Source: Posidonia oceanica
Taxonomy: Eukaryota > Streptophyta > Magnoliopsida > Alismatales > Posidoniaceae
Reading direction: 5' to 3'
Length of the DNA: 64,000 nucleotides
Assembly (NCBI GenBank): GCA_037176725.1
Contig: JAZBRS010000013.1
Coordinates: 5,025,001 to 5,089,000 of the forward strand
Shown piece by piece: positions 1 to 10,183 of this stretch (the stretch's first letter is position 1; every line of letters begins with the position of its first letter). Made by a program: the position numbers and the translations under genes. The notes beneath the pieces were generated by a model. That model searched no databases. It was given only the letters and a program-made list of their open reading frames with translations, and was not told the origin of the DNA.

Positions 1-1306
1 TGCTTCCCTTGCTTGCATGTCTGCCCCATGCTCATCTCTAGTAGCCCAAATGCATGATCCCTATTTTTTATTTGCCTTTTGTATGCTTCCTCATCTCTCT
101 GTCTTCTGGCCTGTGTTAGATGCCTGTCCCTCTGGCGTCTAACGTTGGACGCCATGCTTAGGGGCGTCCAACAACCTGCTTGCTTTGATCTTTGATCCTA
201 GCTTGCTCCCTACTCTGATTCCTCTTCTAATGCTCTGTTAGGATAGTCCTGCATGTCATGCACCCATTTAGTTGCATTTTTGCATCTGTACTGCATCCAT
301 ATAGCTAGATTGCATGGTTTTCTAAAAATTGCATGTTGTCTGCCTCCAGCAGGTGTTGGACGCTAGCAATGCTAGCGTCCAACGTTGGACGCTGGCAACA
401 CCAGCGTCCAATGCTTGCAGATGGCTGATAGTCATTTTAAAACACCGATTTTGCTTCGCTCGTCGTTTTCCGCGTTTTATGGCTTCTAGTGCTTACTGCA
501 ACCCCTATGCATGCTGCCTAACCCTTGTTTTGGTTTCGCGCCCCGCCTTGCATCGTTTTTCGCCCCTTTGGCTTGTTTTCCGTGCCTTGCCTCGTTTTCC
601 GTGTCTTGCATTGTTTTTCGTAATCCGCACCATTTTTTGCACCCACTTTGCTTTATCACTTGCATGTCACTTGCATTGCTTGGTTTTCCCATAGTTTTGC
701 TTTATCGCCTGCATCTGCATTATGGCTATGATGCTTACTGCCTAGGAGTTCTCACAAACCAGGGTCCGCCCAGTTCGGAACACTAGCAGCGTGGCTGAGC
801 ACATAGATAGCACGTTTATTTCCCATGCATAGCAGGTAGGCATCCATGGCATTTAGGGATTAGGCTAGCATTTCCCTGCATTAGCATGAGATAGCCTAAG
901 AAAGACCGGCTCTCGGGTGTATCAGGGGTGCCTAACACCTTCCCCGTGCGTAACAGGAGTCCTTGCCCTTTCTCTTGGCTCGCATCGACCTTTTCCTTTA
1001 TCCTAGGCATGAGTCGTAGCATAGCATAGCATAGCATAGCTTAGCTTAGCACTGCATCCCTTTGCCCCTCCTTGCATCCGATTTTGCATGTCTTTTCATG
1101 CTTTACCCCTGGTTTTCCCTGTCTTCCAATTCAATGGACCTGGTGGCGACTCTGATTTTGTCTTATCATTTCTTTTCTTTTCTTTTGCCAGCGTTTCCGA
1201 GTCGAGTTTCTTCCCTCGGATCCCATCACATATAGTGAGCCTATTTTGATCGGTGCACGCAAGCTTTGGTAACGTGCATGGACGATCAGAATTCAGGATT
1301 ACTACA
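1..1306 (+). repeat. 5' LTR of element I (3' part only)
   Basis: Bases 1-820 align with 23418-24225, and about 810-1306 with 29842-30332, of the 3' LTR. Differences seen by eye are mostly C/T and A/G transitions. The LTR ends with ACTACA at 1301-1306, directly before the primer-binding site. It contains paired palindromes around 125-175 and 355-411, a CGTTTTCCGTGCC-type degenerate minisatellite at about 530-700, two blocks shared with the other LTRs (about 738-818 and 899-968), and a PBS-like TGGCGACTCTG at 1144. Confidence 0.92.
899..968 (+). promoter_or_regulatory. Conserved LTR block (copy in the 5' LTR of element I)
   Basis: About 70 bases with the core GGGGTGCCTAACACCTTCCC, preceded by an AGAAAGACCG motif and followed by GTAACAGGAGTCC. 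Recognisable copies lie at 18327-18396, 29424-29493, 29935-30002, and on the minus strand at 31480-31551, 40201-40270 and 53880-53949. These LTRs share little else apart from a second block about 100-170 bases upstream in all but solo LTR C. The position, 340-415 bases before the LTR end in the four plus-strand copies, suggests the R/U5 part of the transcript. The function is unknown. Confidence 0.8.
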
Positions 1307-1307
1307 G

Positions 1308-1325
1308 TGGCAACTCTGCTGGGGA
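1308..1325 (+). other. Primer-binding site of element I
   Basis: TGGCAACTCTGCTGGGGA begins two bases after the LTR end. A PBS of this form (TGGCGACTC...GCTGGGG) is complementary to the 3' end of a plant tRNA-Arg including its CCA, which is the primer reported for Ogre elements. One base departs from the expected TGGCGACTC. The identification with tRNA-Arg is from memory of the family and was not searched. Confidence 0.85.
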
Positions 1326-2485
1326 GTCGTACTCCGGCTTTCGCCTTGGCCTTCTCGCCTCTTGCTTTTGTGTTTTGCTTGCCTTTTGCTTCTACTTGCC
1401 TTACCTGCTTGCTTGTTTATTTACCTGCTTTATGCCATGATTGCTTGCGCTGCTTTATTTGCCTACATCACATGTCTAAATACTTGCTTGGCACACCATG
1501 CATGCCTTTTGAATGATGAATGCTTCCTTTTACACCAATGCAATGCCACTGCACCTGCACATGCTATGCATATCTGCCTTTTACTATGATGAGTGTTTTT
1601 TCTTCACTATCATGCTCACGCACACATACACATGCCATGCCCATGCCTTTCGCAATGATGTGTGTTGCTTGCTTGCCATGTTTGGGTGATTTTCTTCCCC
1701 TTTTTTGCATTAAGCCTAAGGACAATTAGAGACTGATTGCTTCCCCCATGGCTAATTAAAAACAACAAGTAAAAAGAACTTCTAGGAGCAGCTAGAGACT
1801 GCAAACACACTTGCACCCCCTTTGAGTTAATAAAATGTGCAAGATAAAACGCGAAGCATTTGCATAAAGCATCATATAGGGCATGCATTCTTCTCATCTG
1901 AGTCCACCTACAGTCTGAGAAGGATAGTCCCGGTCTCTTGCCCCTAGTGCTTTGGAGTGGTGTAAGTAGATCGGTCTGTCCCCCCTTGTTAGGGGGTCGC
2001 ATCGGTGTTAGTAGAGGGTACCACCCATGCTTCTGGCAGGGTCAAGGCCACCTATGCACCACTACGTCATCACCTGAGCTTTGGGCCAGGTTTAAGATGT
2101 GGGACCTGCTTTTTTCTAGCCTGAGTCGGCGACCCGTACACCAATGAGCGTCCGAAGTAGACTGCTTACTAGGACACCCTAGATTGGTGAGGGAGAGCAT
2201 GCTAGAAAACATACATCTGCATTCATATCATACATCGAAGCACTTGCATCTTTTACTTTCGGGTTCTAATCCCTTGTTATTTGTTTGCCTTTCGCGTAGA
2301 GGTCAGTCAGCGAGTTCCTTAGCTGGAGCTTGAGTGCCTTCTTTTACTGATGCCCCTGCTGTGACCCCTGCTTCTGATCATCCCCCCTTCCGAGCTACTT
2401 CGCTTTAGCGGACATAGCTCCTCCTAGGATTCGCCCTCTTGCTCCCTCTCGCAACCCTGTGATCACCCATTCTCGGTCAGCGATG
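1326..2485 (+). other. 5' leader of element I, no gene seen
   Basis: This 1.16-kb stretch between PBS and gag is T/C-rich near its start (about 1340-1440) and has no coding pattern shared with element II. At 2281-2299 a T-rich run ends in CGTAG, a possible 3' splice site. Element II has a better one (TTTTGTTTTGCAG on the minus strand, AG at 38892-38893) at the matching place before its gag. The short ORFs here look accidental. Confidence 0.6.
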
Positions 2486-5100
2486 GCCCCGTTTGTTGGT
2501 GATTCCCAGGTCCCTGTTGCCTCGGAGGTGGCCCCTCTTTTGGTCCCTTCAGCTCCCGCATTGACTCCCTCTGTGCCAGCGTCTCCTTCTCTGGTATAGC
2601 TGCCTCCTTCTTTTTCTGTGGGGCAGTGGCAGGCTCCGCCGGACCTGGTTGCCGAGACTGTCTTGGTAACCGCTGCCCGCGCTCCGGAGACACTGTTGAC
2701 TCCTCCTCCCCAGGGTAATGTCACTTTTGACACTCACTCTGCTGCGGCAAATTTCGCCTTAGGACCTCCGCCTTTTGGACAATCTGTGTCCCAGCCGCTT
2801 GATTCTGGTCCCTCGTCGATCCTGCAACTCAGTATACCTACTGACGGGTCCCCTGAGATGCAATATCAGGAGCTGATAGAGACTGCCCAGAGACTGCAGG
2901 GCATGGCTCTATCTCTTCGCCCTTCATTCACTCCTGTTGCTCCTGAGGCTCCGCTGCGACCTACTCTCGCGTCGTAGGCATTCCCCTCTGTTCCCCCGCC
3001 CAGACCACTGCCTCAGCTACTCACTGCTCAGGCGATGGGGGCCCAGCTTCTGCCTCCTACATATGCACAACACCCTGCACAGCATCCTCCTCTGGCACTT
3101 GGTGGTCAGTCCTTGGGACTGATTGGAGCGCAGCATCCCTCTGGCCTGCAGCCCGACACCATGCCGGTGCAGCAACTGACGCTCCAGCACTCTGCATCAC
3201 CTATTACTTAGCATGCTAGTTATTCATACCCCCTGCATCAGCAATACCCTACCCCAACATACATGCCAGCACACACAACACACCCACATGGATACGCCGC
3301 CCATCCCGTCGCTCCACCAAGCGATGTGATGGTTGACCTAGAGGAGCACCTCGGTGCATCTTATGCGGTGTATGTGGCCCCTGCCCCTACTGTACCACCT
3401 CCTTTGGCAGCAGCTCTAGAATCCAATGACGACAGGTTCGTCGTTCTGGAGAAAGCACTTCGACAAGTGCAGGGTATAGATCACCAGTCTTACCAATTCC
3501 GGGACCTCTGTTACTTCCTAGAGGCGATACTTCCCCCGAAGTTCCGCATCCCGGTATTTGAAAAATACAATTGTAGAGGCTGCCCAATAGCACACTTGAA
3601 GGCGTACTGTGGAGATCTCGCTCAGCTCTAGGCTGACGAGAGGTTGCTAATCCGTTTGTTCCAGAAAAGTCTAAGTGGCCCTGTGCTCAAGTGGTTCACC
3701 TCACTTGATATGGCCAGCATCAAGACATGGAATGACCTCAGCCAGGCATTCCTGGGACAATATTCCTTCAACCTGGACTTGGTCCTTAAGCACACAGACC
3801 TGGTCGCATTAAAGCAGAACCCCGGTGAGCCGTTGGGGAGTATGTCGGTCGCTGGCGTGCACTCTCTTCGCAGATTCAAGACGGACCCTCTAATGAGGAG
3901 TCCCTCGAGATTGTGATCGGGGGTGCGCAACCTGCTGTCGGGGCTCTGCCCAGCATTCAACCTGTCACAACCTTCACTGCACTGATTCGGGCTGGCACCC
4001 GCATGGAGAGTTCGCTATGGAGTGGCAACTTCCCGGCGCTCTCTGCGTTTGCCAAGCAGGCCATTACTAGTAGCAACAGCAACAACTCCAGTAGCAACCC
4101 CAGCAGCAATAGCAGTGGTACCACCAGCAGCCGGCCCAAGAAGAAGGACTCGCCGAAACCTGCTGTTGCCTACGTCGACCTCGCGCCCGTGCCTGTTCAG
4201 CTGGCGGTTCGGCCTCCCCCGAATCAAGTAGTATACGCACCAGCACCTAGGGCACCTCCCACACCACAAATCACTACCACCGCCCAACCGGTGTATCCTG
4301 CAGCACCGATCCGGCAAGCGCAGCCCCAGGGGCGAAGACGACCACGGCGTCAATTCACCCCACTGGTGGAGCCGTTAAGCGCCGTTCTCTCCAAGGTTGC
4401 AACATTTCTGAGGTTTCCCGAGGCTCGCCCTTTGCCAAATCCACTTCTGCATTGGCATAAGGCGCACCTTTTTTGTGACTTTCATCAAGCCGTCGGGCAC
4501 TCGACGAATAGTTGCCTCACTCTGCGGGATACCATTTAGAACCTGATCGAATCGGGAACGATTTCGATCCACATGCACGAGACACCTTCATCTGTTCCTT
4601 CATCAGCATTAGCCCCTGCATAAGCATTAGCATCCCCTCATCCCAACATTGTCCACCAGCCCCTCCCAGAGCATCCCAATCCGAAAGGTGCAGGGACTTC
4701 GGGAATCTACTCTCTCTCCCCCTCCGGGCCTGCTACGTCTGTGGTAGACCCCTTCGAGCTCATTCATGATGTCTCGGAGCCCTTTCCTCTAGCTCTGTAT
4801 CGTACGGCCATTGCTGGCTTCGAGTCAGGAGTCCATATGATCCAACCGCGTGCCAGGCCGGGGCGCTCCGCTGCTCGCCCTACCATGCATCCTCAGGCCC
4901 CTGCCCCTGTACACCTTCAAGCCAGACCGCAGGCCCAAGCCCCAGCCTCCTATTTAGGTAGGCCCCCAGTTAGCCAGGTCTTAGACAGGGCCTCCAGCAA
5001 CCTACCAACACTAGCACCCCTCGCCCTATCGCCCAGCCAACCCTCCGGTAGCCCCTCTTGTGCTCGCAGCACAGGCCCCTACGGTTATTGATTTAACCTG
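2486..5100 (+). pseudogene. gag: gag of element I, decayed
   Basis: Gag is the structural protein that packages element RNA. The proposed start is the ATG at 2486, in the same frame as the following segments. The N-terminal part is Pro/Ser/Ala-rich and of low complexity. About 3420-3800 encodes the retrotransposon gag core, with motifs such as YRFRDLC-type, PPKFR, CPIAHLKAY and LKWFTSLD, closely matching the gag of element II. Around 4469-4539 is the zinc-knuckle-like CDFHQAVGHSTNSC motif. The frame is 2 up to about 3830, then 1. In-frame stops lie at 2597, 2975, 3209, 3629, 4537 and 4621. Those at 3209, 3629 and 4537 fall where element II has Gln or where CAG is expected. A frameshift region lies at 3830-3910. 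A short stretch near 5081-5130 (VIDLTWDPHRMPY) is in another frame. Confidence 0.9.
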
Positions 5101-6772
5101 GGACCCCCATCGCATGCCCTACAACTATGCCAGGGAAACGTGCGCAGAAGTCACGTGATCGGGGAGGGTATACCAGCCCGCAGCACCGGTGGTAAGGCCC
5201 AGCCATCCAACACCCACTGCACCTCCACCAGCAAGCCAGCGAGCAGCACCCCTACCAGTCAGCCAGCCCGCAGCGGCAAGGATCAGCTCAGCATGACTGC
5301 GTCCCGGTCAGTTTGCTTGGTACTCACTGATGAAGCAGCAGAATTGGCAAACCTTGGGGCGGGGCTGACAGTTTCCCCTCTTCCTGCAACATCACCAAAG
5401 TCGCCGACAGTTGCAGCCACAGCGCCAGAATCAGAAGCATGCCCGCCGACGTTATCCAGCAGTCAGCCTGTGGCCGCAGCCGCACCAACATGGAAATCAC
5501 TTTCTCCGACGGCACAGTTAGTTGGATCAGGCGACAGTGTGACTCAGCCCGCATTATCGACAGCGCCACAAGCAAGCCAGGCGGCTCTGTCAGGCACACC
5601 ACTGTCAGCCTCAGCAGATCTTGCTATGCAGAAGATTCTCGCCGCTGCTACCAGGAGACCACCACTGTCACCCACGGGCACCGGCGCTTCATCCCCAAGC
5701 ATGGCGGCCCAGCCATTAGCCCCTCAGAAGAGTAGTTGTGCCTCCCCGCCAGCAGCAGCAGTAATCCTGGCAGCATACCCAGCAACAGCAAAGCAGATGC
5801 CCCAAGCACCAGAAAGCCCAGCAATCGAGCCAGGGCCGGCCGCAAGCCCGGCAGTCGCTTATTACGTCGACTCACCCTCGGATGAGGAGGCAGGAGCGGC
5901 TACAGATGCTCAGATTGATTTCTCTATGGGAGACTTGGAGCAGTTATTCTAGGAGCAGCTCGCGTCGCTGGCACAGGACGTGGTAGAGCATGAAACTACA
6001 CAGAAGAAGGGGAAGGCCGTGGCCACAGATCCCTCTATCATGGTCCTAGAGGAAGATCTAGCGCTCGAGGCACCCGTCAGACCAAATGAGCTGATCACCC
6101 TATAGCCAGGGGGTGAGTCTCGATGGTTTGTGCAGCACATGCCACACTTAGGCAATGCAACAGGCGGCAGTGCCTTGATCAGCCGCCAGCCTGATATATC
6201 CTTGGCAAGCACACCAGAGCATGCAGAGGAAGCAATAGCACAATAGATACTAGCAGCATCAGCATCACAAGCAACACTAGCAATAGAGCAACATGCAGTA
6301 CAACATGCACCAGTAGCAGAGCAACATGTGGAGCAACATGCAGAGCAACATGCACCTGTGGTAGAGCAACATGCAGTAGTAGTAGAGCAACATGCACCCG
6401 TGGTAGAGCAACATGTAGTAGTAGAGCAACATGCACCTACGGTAGTAGAGCAACATGCACCAGTAGTAGTACAACATGCACCAGCGGTAGTACAACATGT
6501 ATCAGCAGTGGCACAACATGCACAAGCAATAACACAGCAGGCGCCAGCAGCATAGGCAGCAGCAGCACAGTTAGCCCTAGTATAGACAGTAGCAGTAGAA
6601 TTAACAGAGCTAGCAGTCGAGTCAGAGCAGGCAGAGCCAACTGAGGAGCTTGCCAGGACAGAGGTCACGCGCCGAGGGTATAAAAACACTCAGGTATGCG
6701 TGACCATCCTGAAGCGTCACCAGGGCCAAGCAGCGGAACACTTGCACTCCTTCGATATCTCAGACCCCACCT
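5101..6772 (+). pseudogene. Low-complexity gag-pol linker of element I; no protease motif readable
   Basis: Between the gag zinc knuckle and RT, frame 1 stays mostly open from 5140 to about 6700, with TAG stops at 5950, 6103, 6244, 6553 and 6583. The product is rich in Ala, Pro, Ser, Thr and Gln, then becomes acidic (around EEDLALEAPVRP), then repetitive (VEQHAPV array). Tat elements normally encode an aspartic protease here, with a D-S/T-G type active site. I found no such motif in any forward frame, so the protease seems lost or unrecognisable. A frameshift near 6770-6810 joins this frame to the pol frame. Confidence 0.6.
6286..6545 (+). repeat. In-frame minisatellite encoding Val-Glu-Gln-His-Ala-Pro-Val repeats
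   Basis: Units of 15-27 bases built on GTAGAGCAACATGCACC are repeated about a dozen times, giving a VEQHAPV/VVQHAPA-type peptide in frame 1. Unit lengths vary by multiples of three, so the frame is kept throughout. The antisense frames also stay open and give Cys/Thr-rich or Leu/His/Val-rich shadows. The array lies in the linker between gag and RT. Confidence 0.85.
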
Positions 6773-8400
6773 TTGAGAAGGAGATCCTCTCTTGCATATG
6801 GAGAGGAGGATGATGTAGGCAAAGATAAGAATGATGAACCATCGCCTGAGTTCCGGCCCTACGACGACGATCCAGAAGGCCCCAACCTACATGTCGAAGA
6901 GGAGACAGAGGTTGTCGGCATTGGCACAACAGAAGAAGTCAGAGAGGTCCGCGTTAGTGCCCTTCTGTCGCCCCAGGCTAGAGCGGAATTCATCGCATTC
7001 TTGAAGGAGTATGCGGATGTCTTCGCCTGGAGTTACGAGGATATGGTTGGCCTCGACATTGAGATAGTTGTGCACAACCTACCTTTGGACCCAGATGCAA
7101 GGCCAGTGAAGCAGAAGCTAAGGCGATGGCGACCGCAGTGGCTACTTATGATCAAGGAGGAGATCATGAAGCAGCACGGTGTTAACTTCCTCAAGGTCAT
7201 CCTTTACCCTAAGTGGCTTGCAAATGTTGTCCCAGTGCCCAAAAAAGATGGACGAGTCTGCATGTGCATCGATTATCGGGACCTGAACAAGGCAAGTCTC
7301 AAGGATGATTTTCCACTACCGCACATTAACGTCCTAGTCAACAACACTGTAGGGCACAGGATGCTCTCTTTTATGGACGGCTTCTCTAGCTATAACTAGA
7401 CCAGAATGGCAAAGGAGGATATGGAGAAAACATCATTCATCACCCCTTGGGGTGTCTTCTGCTATCAAGTTATGCCATTTGGACTGAAAAATGCTGGCGC
7501 AACCTATCAGAGGGCCATGACTGCACTTTTCCATGACCTCATGCATCAAGAAGTTGAGGTATACGTGGATGATATGATTGCCAAGACCAAAGAGCCTGAG
7601 GATCACCTTGCCTGCTTAAGGAAGCTCTTTGACCGCTTAAGAAAGTACAAGCTGCGCCTTAACCCCAGCAAATGCGTATTCGGGGTATCTTCTGGCAAGC
7701 TCCTGGGCTACATTGTTAGCTAGAGAGGGATTGAAGTGGACCCGATGAAGGCAAAAGCCATCGTGGACATGCCACCCCCCAGGACAGAGAAAGAAGTCCA
7801 AGGCTTGCTCGGACGCCTGCAATATATTAGTCGGTTCATTACGCAACTCATGCCTATATGCGAACCGATCTTCAAGCTCCTGAAGAAGAAGACACAGATC
7901 AGCTGGAGCGAGGAGTGCCAAGCTGCCTTTGACAAAATCAAGCAGCTCCTGACTAAGCCTCCTGTGTTGGTCCCACCCACGCTAGGGAGACCTCTGCTTC
8001 TCTACCTCTCTACCATGCAGCATTCCATGGGCGCCGTCTTGGGCCAGCATGATGAATCTGGTAGAAAGGAGCATGCAATTTATTACCTGAGTAAGAAATT
8101 CAATGATTGTGAAGCCAGGTATAGCACAATGGAGAAGACCTGCTTATCCCTTTTCTAGGCTGCACAGAAGCTGAGGCATTACATGATGGCATATCCAGTC
8201 CGGCTCCTATGCCGACAAGACCCCATCAAGTTCTTCTTCCAGAAGCCAGCAATGGTAGGCAGATGCGTTAAGTGGCAGGTACTGTTGTCTCAATACGACA
8301 TCACCTTTGTCACGCAGCGAGCCATGAAGGGCCAAGCTATGGCGGATCACCTTGTAGACTTCCCTTTGCCTGAATACCAGTCTCTCCAGATGCAGTTCCT
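6773..8400 (+). pseudogene. pol: Reverse transcriptase and first (Gypsy-type) RNase H of element I
   Basis: This part copies element RNA into DNA and removes the RNA strand. In frame 2 the upstream part contains FAWSYEDMVGLD, a motif of the segment before RT in this lineage. RT motifs follow: VPVPKKDGRVCMCIDYRDLNKA near 7230-7290, FCYQVMPFGLKNAGATYQ near 7460-7510, and the catalytic YVDD at 7562-7573. The connection and RNase H segment (about 7900-8380) includes HSMGAVLGQ, YYLSKKF and LRHYM. In-frame stops are TAG at 7397, 7721 and 8156. The first two replace a usual Gln codon, the third a usual Trp codon. There is no frameshift. The YVDD active site is intact. Confidence 0.95.
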
Positions 8401-8860
8401 GGATGAGGATATCCTCTTTGCAATGGAAGACTTTGAGGAGGACCCTGAAGACTTAGAGCACTGGCAGCTGTACTTTGATGGCACTGTCAACAAGAAGGGT
8501 CGAGGCATAATCGCAGTGCTTACCACGCCGCAGGGGCAGATGATCCCCTTTGCAAGGAAGTTGACCTTCAAATGCACTAATAATGAAGTAGAATATGAAG
8601 CATGCATTCTAGGATTGAAGGTCGCGCTCGAGCATGAGGCACAGAAGCTGCATGTGCACGGCGATGCCATGCTGGTGATTTCCCAAGTGAATGGCGATTG
8701 GAGGACAAAGGATCCAAAGTTAGTGCCATATCACAAACACCTGCTGAAGCTGATAGAACTGTTTGCAAGCATTCGCTTCTCGTATATGAACAGAGCAAGG
8801 AACGCATATGCAGATGCGCTAGCAACCTTGGCGTCCTGGCTCAGTATACCTGAAGACTGA
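8401..8860 (+). pseudogene. Second, archaeal-type RNase H domain (aRNH) of element I
   Basis: Right after the Gypsy RNase H, in the same frame, the sequence encodes a complete-looking second RNase H. The four acidic residues are visible in order: D in YFDGT (about 8475), E in NNEVEYEA (about 8590), D in HGDAML (about 8665) and D in NAYADALA (about 8810). A doubled RNase H is characteristic of the Tat lineage. The domain itself is uninterrupted. A TGA at 8858 follows it, where the reading continues into integrase, consistent with a CGA codon changed by one transition. Confidence 0.92.
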
Positions 8861-10183
8861 GCAGTGGATGTATCAGTTACATGCATGGAACAGCCTGCGC
8901 ACTGCATGAGCATAGAGGAGGCAGATCCAGCAGAAGAGCAACCTTGGTACTGTGACATTAAAGCCTTCCTGGAGTCTGGCAGCCACCCGCCTGGCATCTC
9001 AGCAGCAGATAGAAGAACTTTGGCGCATCTAGCGTCAAAGATTGTGTTAGGGGCAGGACAGTTATACAGAAGATTATACAGCCAGATGCTCCTACGCTGT
9101 TTGAGCAAGCAAGAGGCCGACACGCTTATGCTCCAAGTTCATGTAGGGACTTGTGGACCGCATATGAATGGTGTGCTACTAGCCAAGAAAATAATGTTGC
9201 AAGGCTATTTCTGGTCAACTATGGAGGCAGACTGCTGCCAGTTTGTGCGCAGATGCCATAACTGCCAGATCCATGGTAATCTTATGCATGCACCCTTGTA
9301 GGAACTGCATAGCGTGTCCTCGCCATGGCCCTTCTCCACCTGGGGGATGGATGTCATCAGCGCTATACACCCTACTGCATCGAATGGTCATCGCTTCATC
9401 CTGGTAGTGATAGACTATTTCACTAAGTGGGTGGAAGCAGCCTCCTACAATGCGGTCACAGCTGCGGTGACAGAGAGGTTTATCAGAAACAACATTGTCA
9501 CCCGATATGGGGTCCCGCATGCAATCATCTCTAACAATGGCTCCAACTTTATTGCAAAGAGGATCGAGGAATACCTGCAGAAGCACCAGATCAAGCATCA
9601 TAGATCCTCGTCGTACCGGCCGCAGATGAATGGAGCAGTGGAGTCTGCCAACAAAAACAATGTGAAAATAATGAAGAAGATGGCAAAAACCCACAAAGAC
9701 TGGCATGATAAGCTCCCGTATGCCCTCTAGGCGTACAGGACATCAGTGCGGACCTCGACAGGAGCCACCTCGTACTCGTTGGCATATGGCATGGAGGCAG
9801 TGCTGCTTGTCGAAGTGGAGATCCCTTCGCTGTGAATCTTGTGAGAAGTAGAGCTGGAAGAAGCAGAATGGGTCGAGGACCGCTGCACCCAGCTCAACCT
9901 GATTGACGAGCACAGATTGCAAGCAATGCACAACGCTCGCTGCTACTAGAAGCGGATGCCAAGAGCATACCTAAAGAAGGTGCGGCCCAGGAGCTTTCAG
10001 CCAGGAGACCTTGTCTTGCAAGCCATCCACCTGCCAGACGGTCGAGGCAAATTCCGACCCAACTGGCGTGGCCCTTTTGTGGTTAAGCAGGCATTCTTAG
10101 GCAGTGCAGCAGTTCTTGAGGACATGGACCAGACTTGGCAATCAGAGCCGGTCAACGCATGCTACCTCAAGAAGTACTATTAG
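8861..10183 (+). pseudogene. Integrase of element I
   Basis: Integrase inserts the DNA copy into the genome. Frame 2 continues from the second RNase H. An HHCC zinc-binding region is seen near 9130-9280 (CGPHMNG and CHNCQIHG). The catalytic core starts with WGMDVI (about 9345), with FTKWVEAA near 9420 and a Glu in AVESANK near 9635. The second catalytic aspartate position reads N (ISNNGSNF, about 9530), a change that would abolish activity. The C-terminal region includes FQPGDLVL and ends LKKYY plus stop at 10181-10183. In-frame stops lie at 9299, 9728, 9833, 9842 and 9947. All fit single C-to-T or G-to-A changes, and there is no frameshift. Confidence 0.94.

Noticed and set aside
1308..1325. 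tRNA gene
   Set aside because: The match is only to the 18-base 3' end of a tRNA in the complementary sense, as expected for a primer-binding site; no tRNA cloverleaf surrounds it.
5949..6689. Minus-strand frame of 246 codons, Ala/Cys/Thr-rich
   Set aside because: Antisense shadow of the VEQHAPV-coding repeats and the linker of element I; no independent support.
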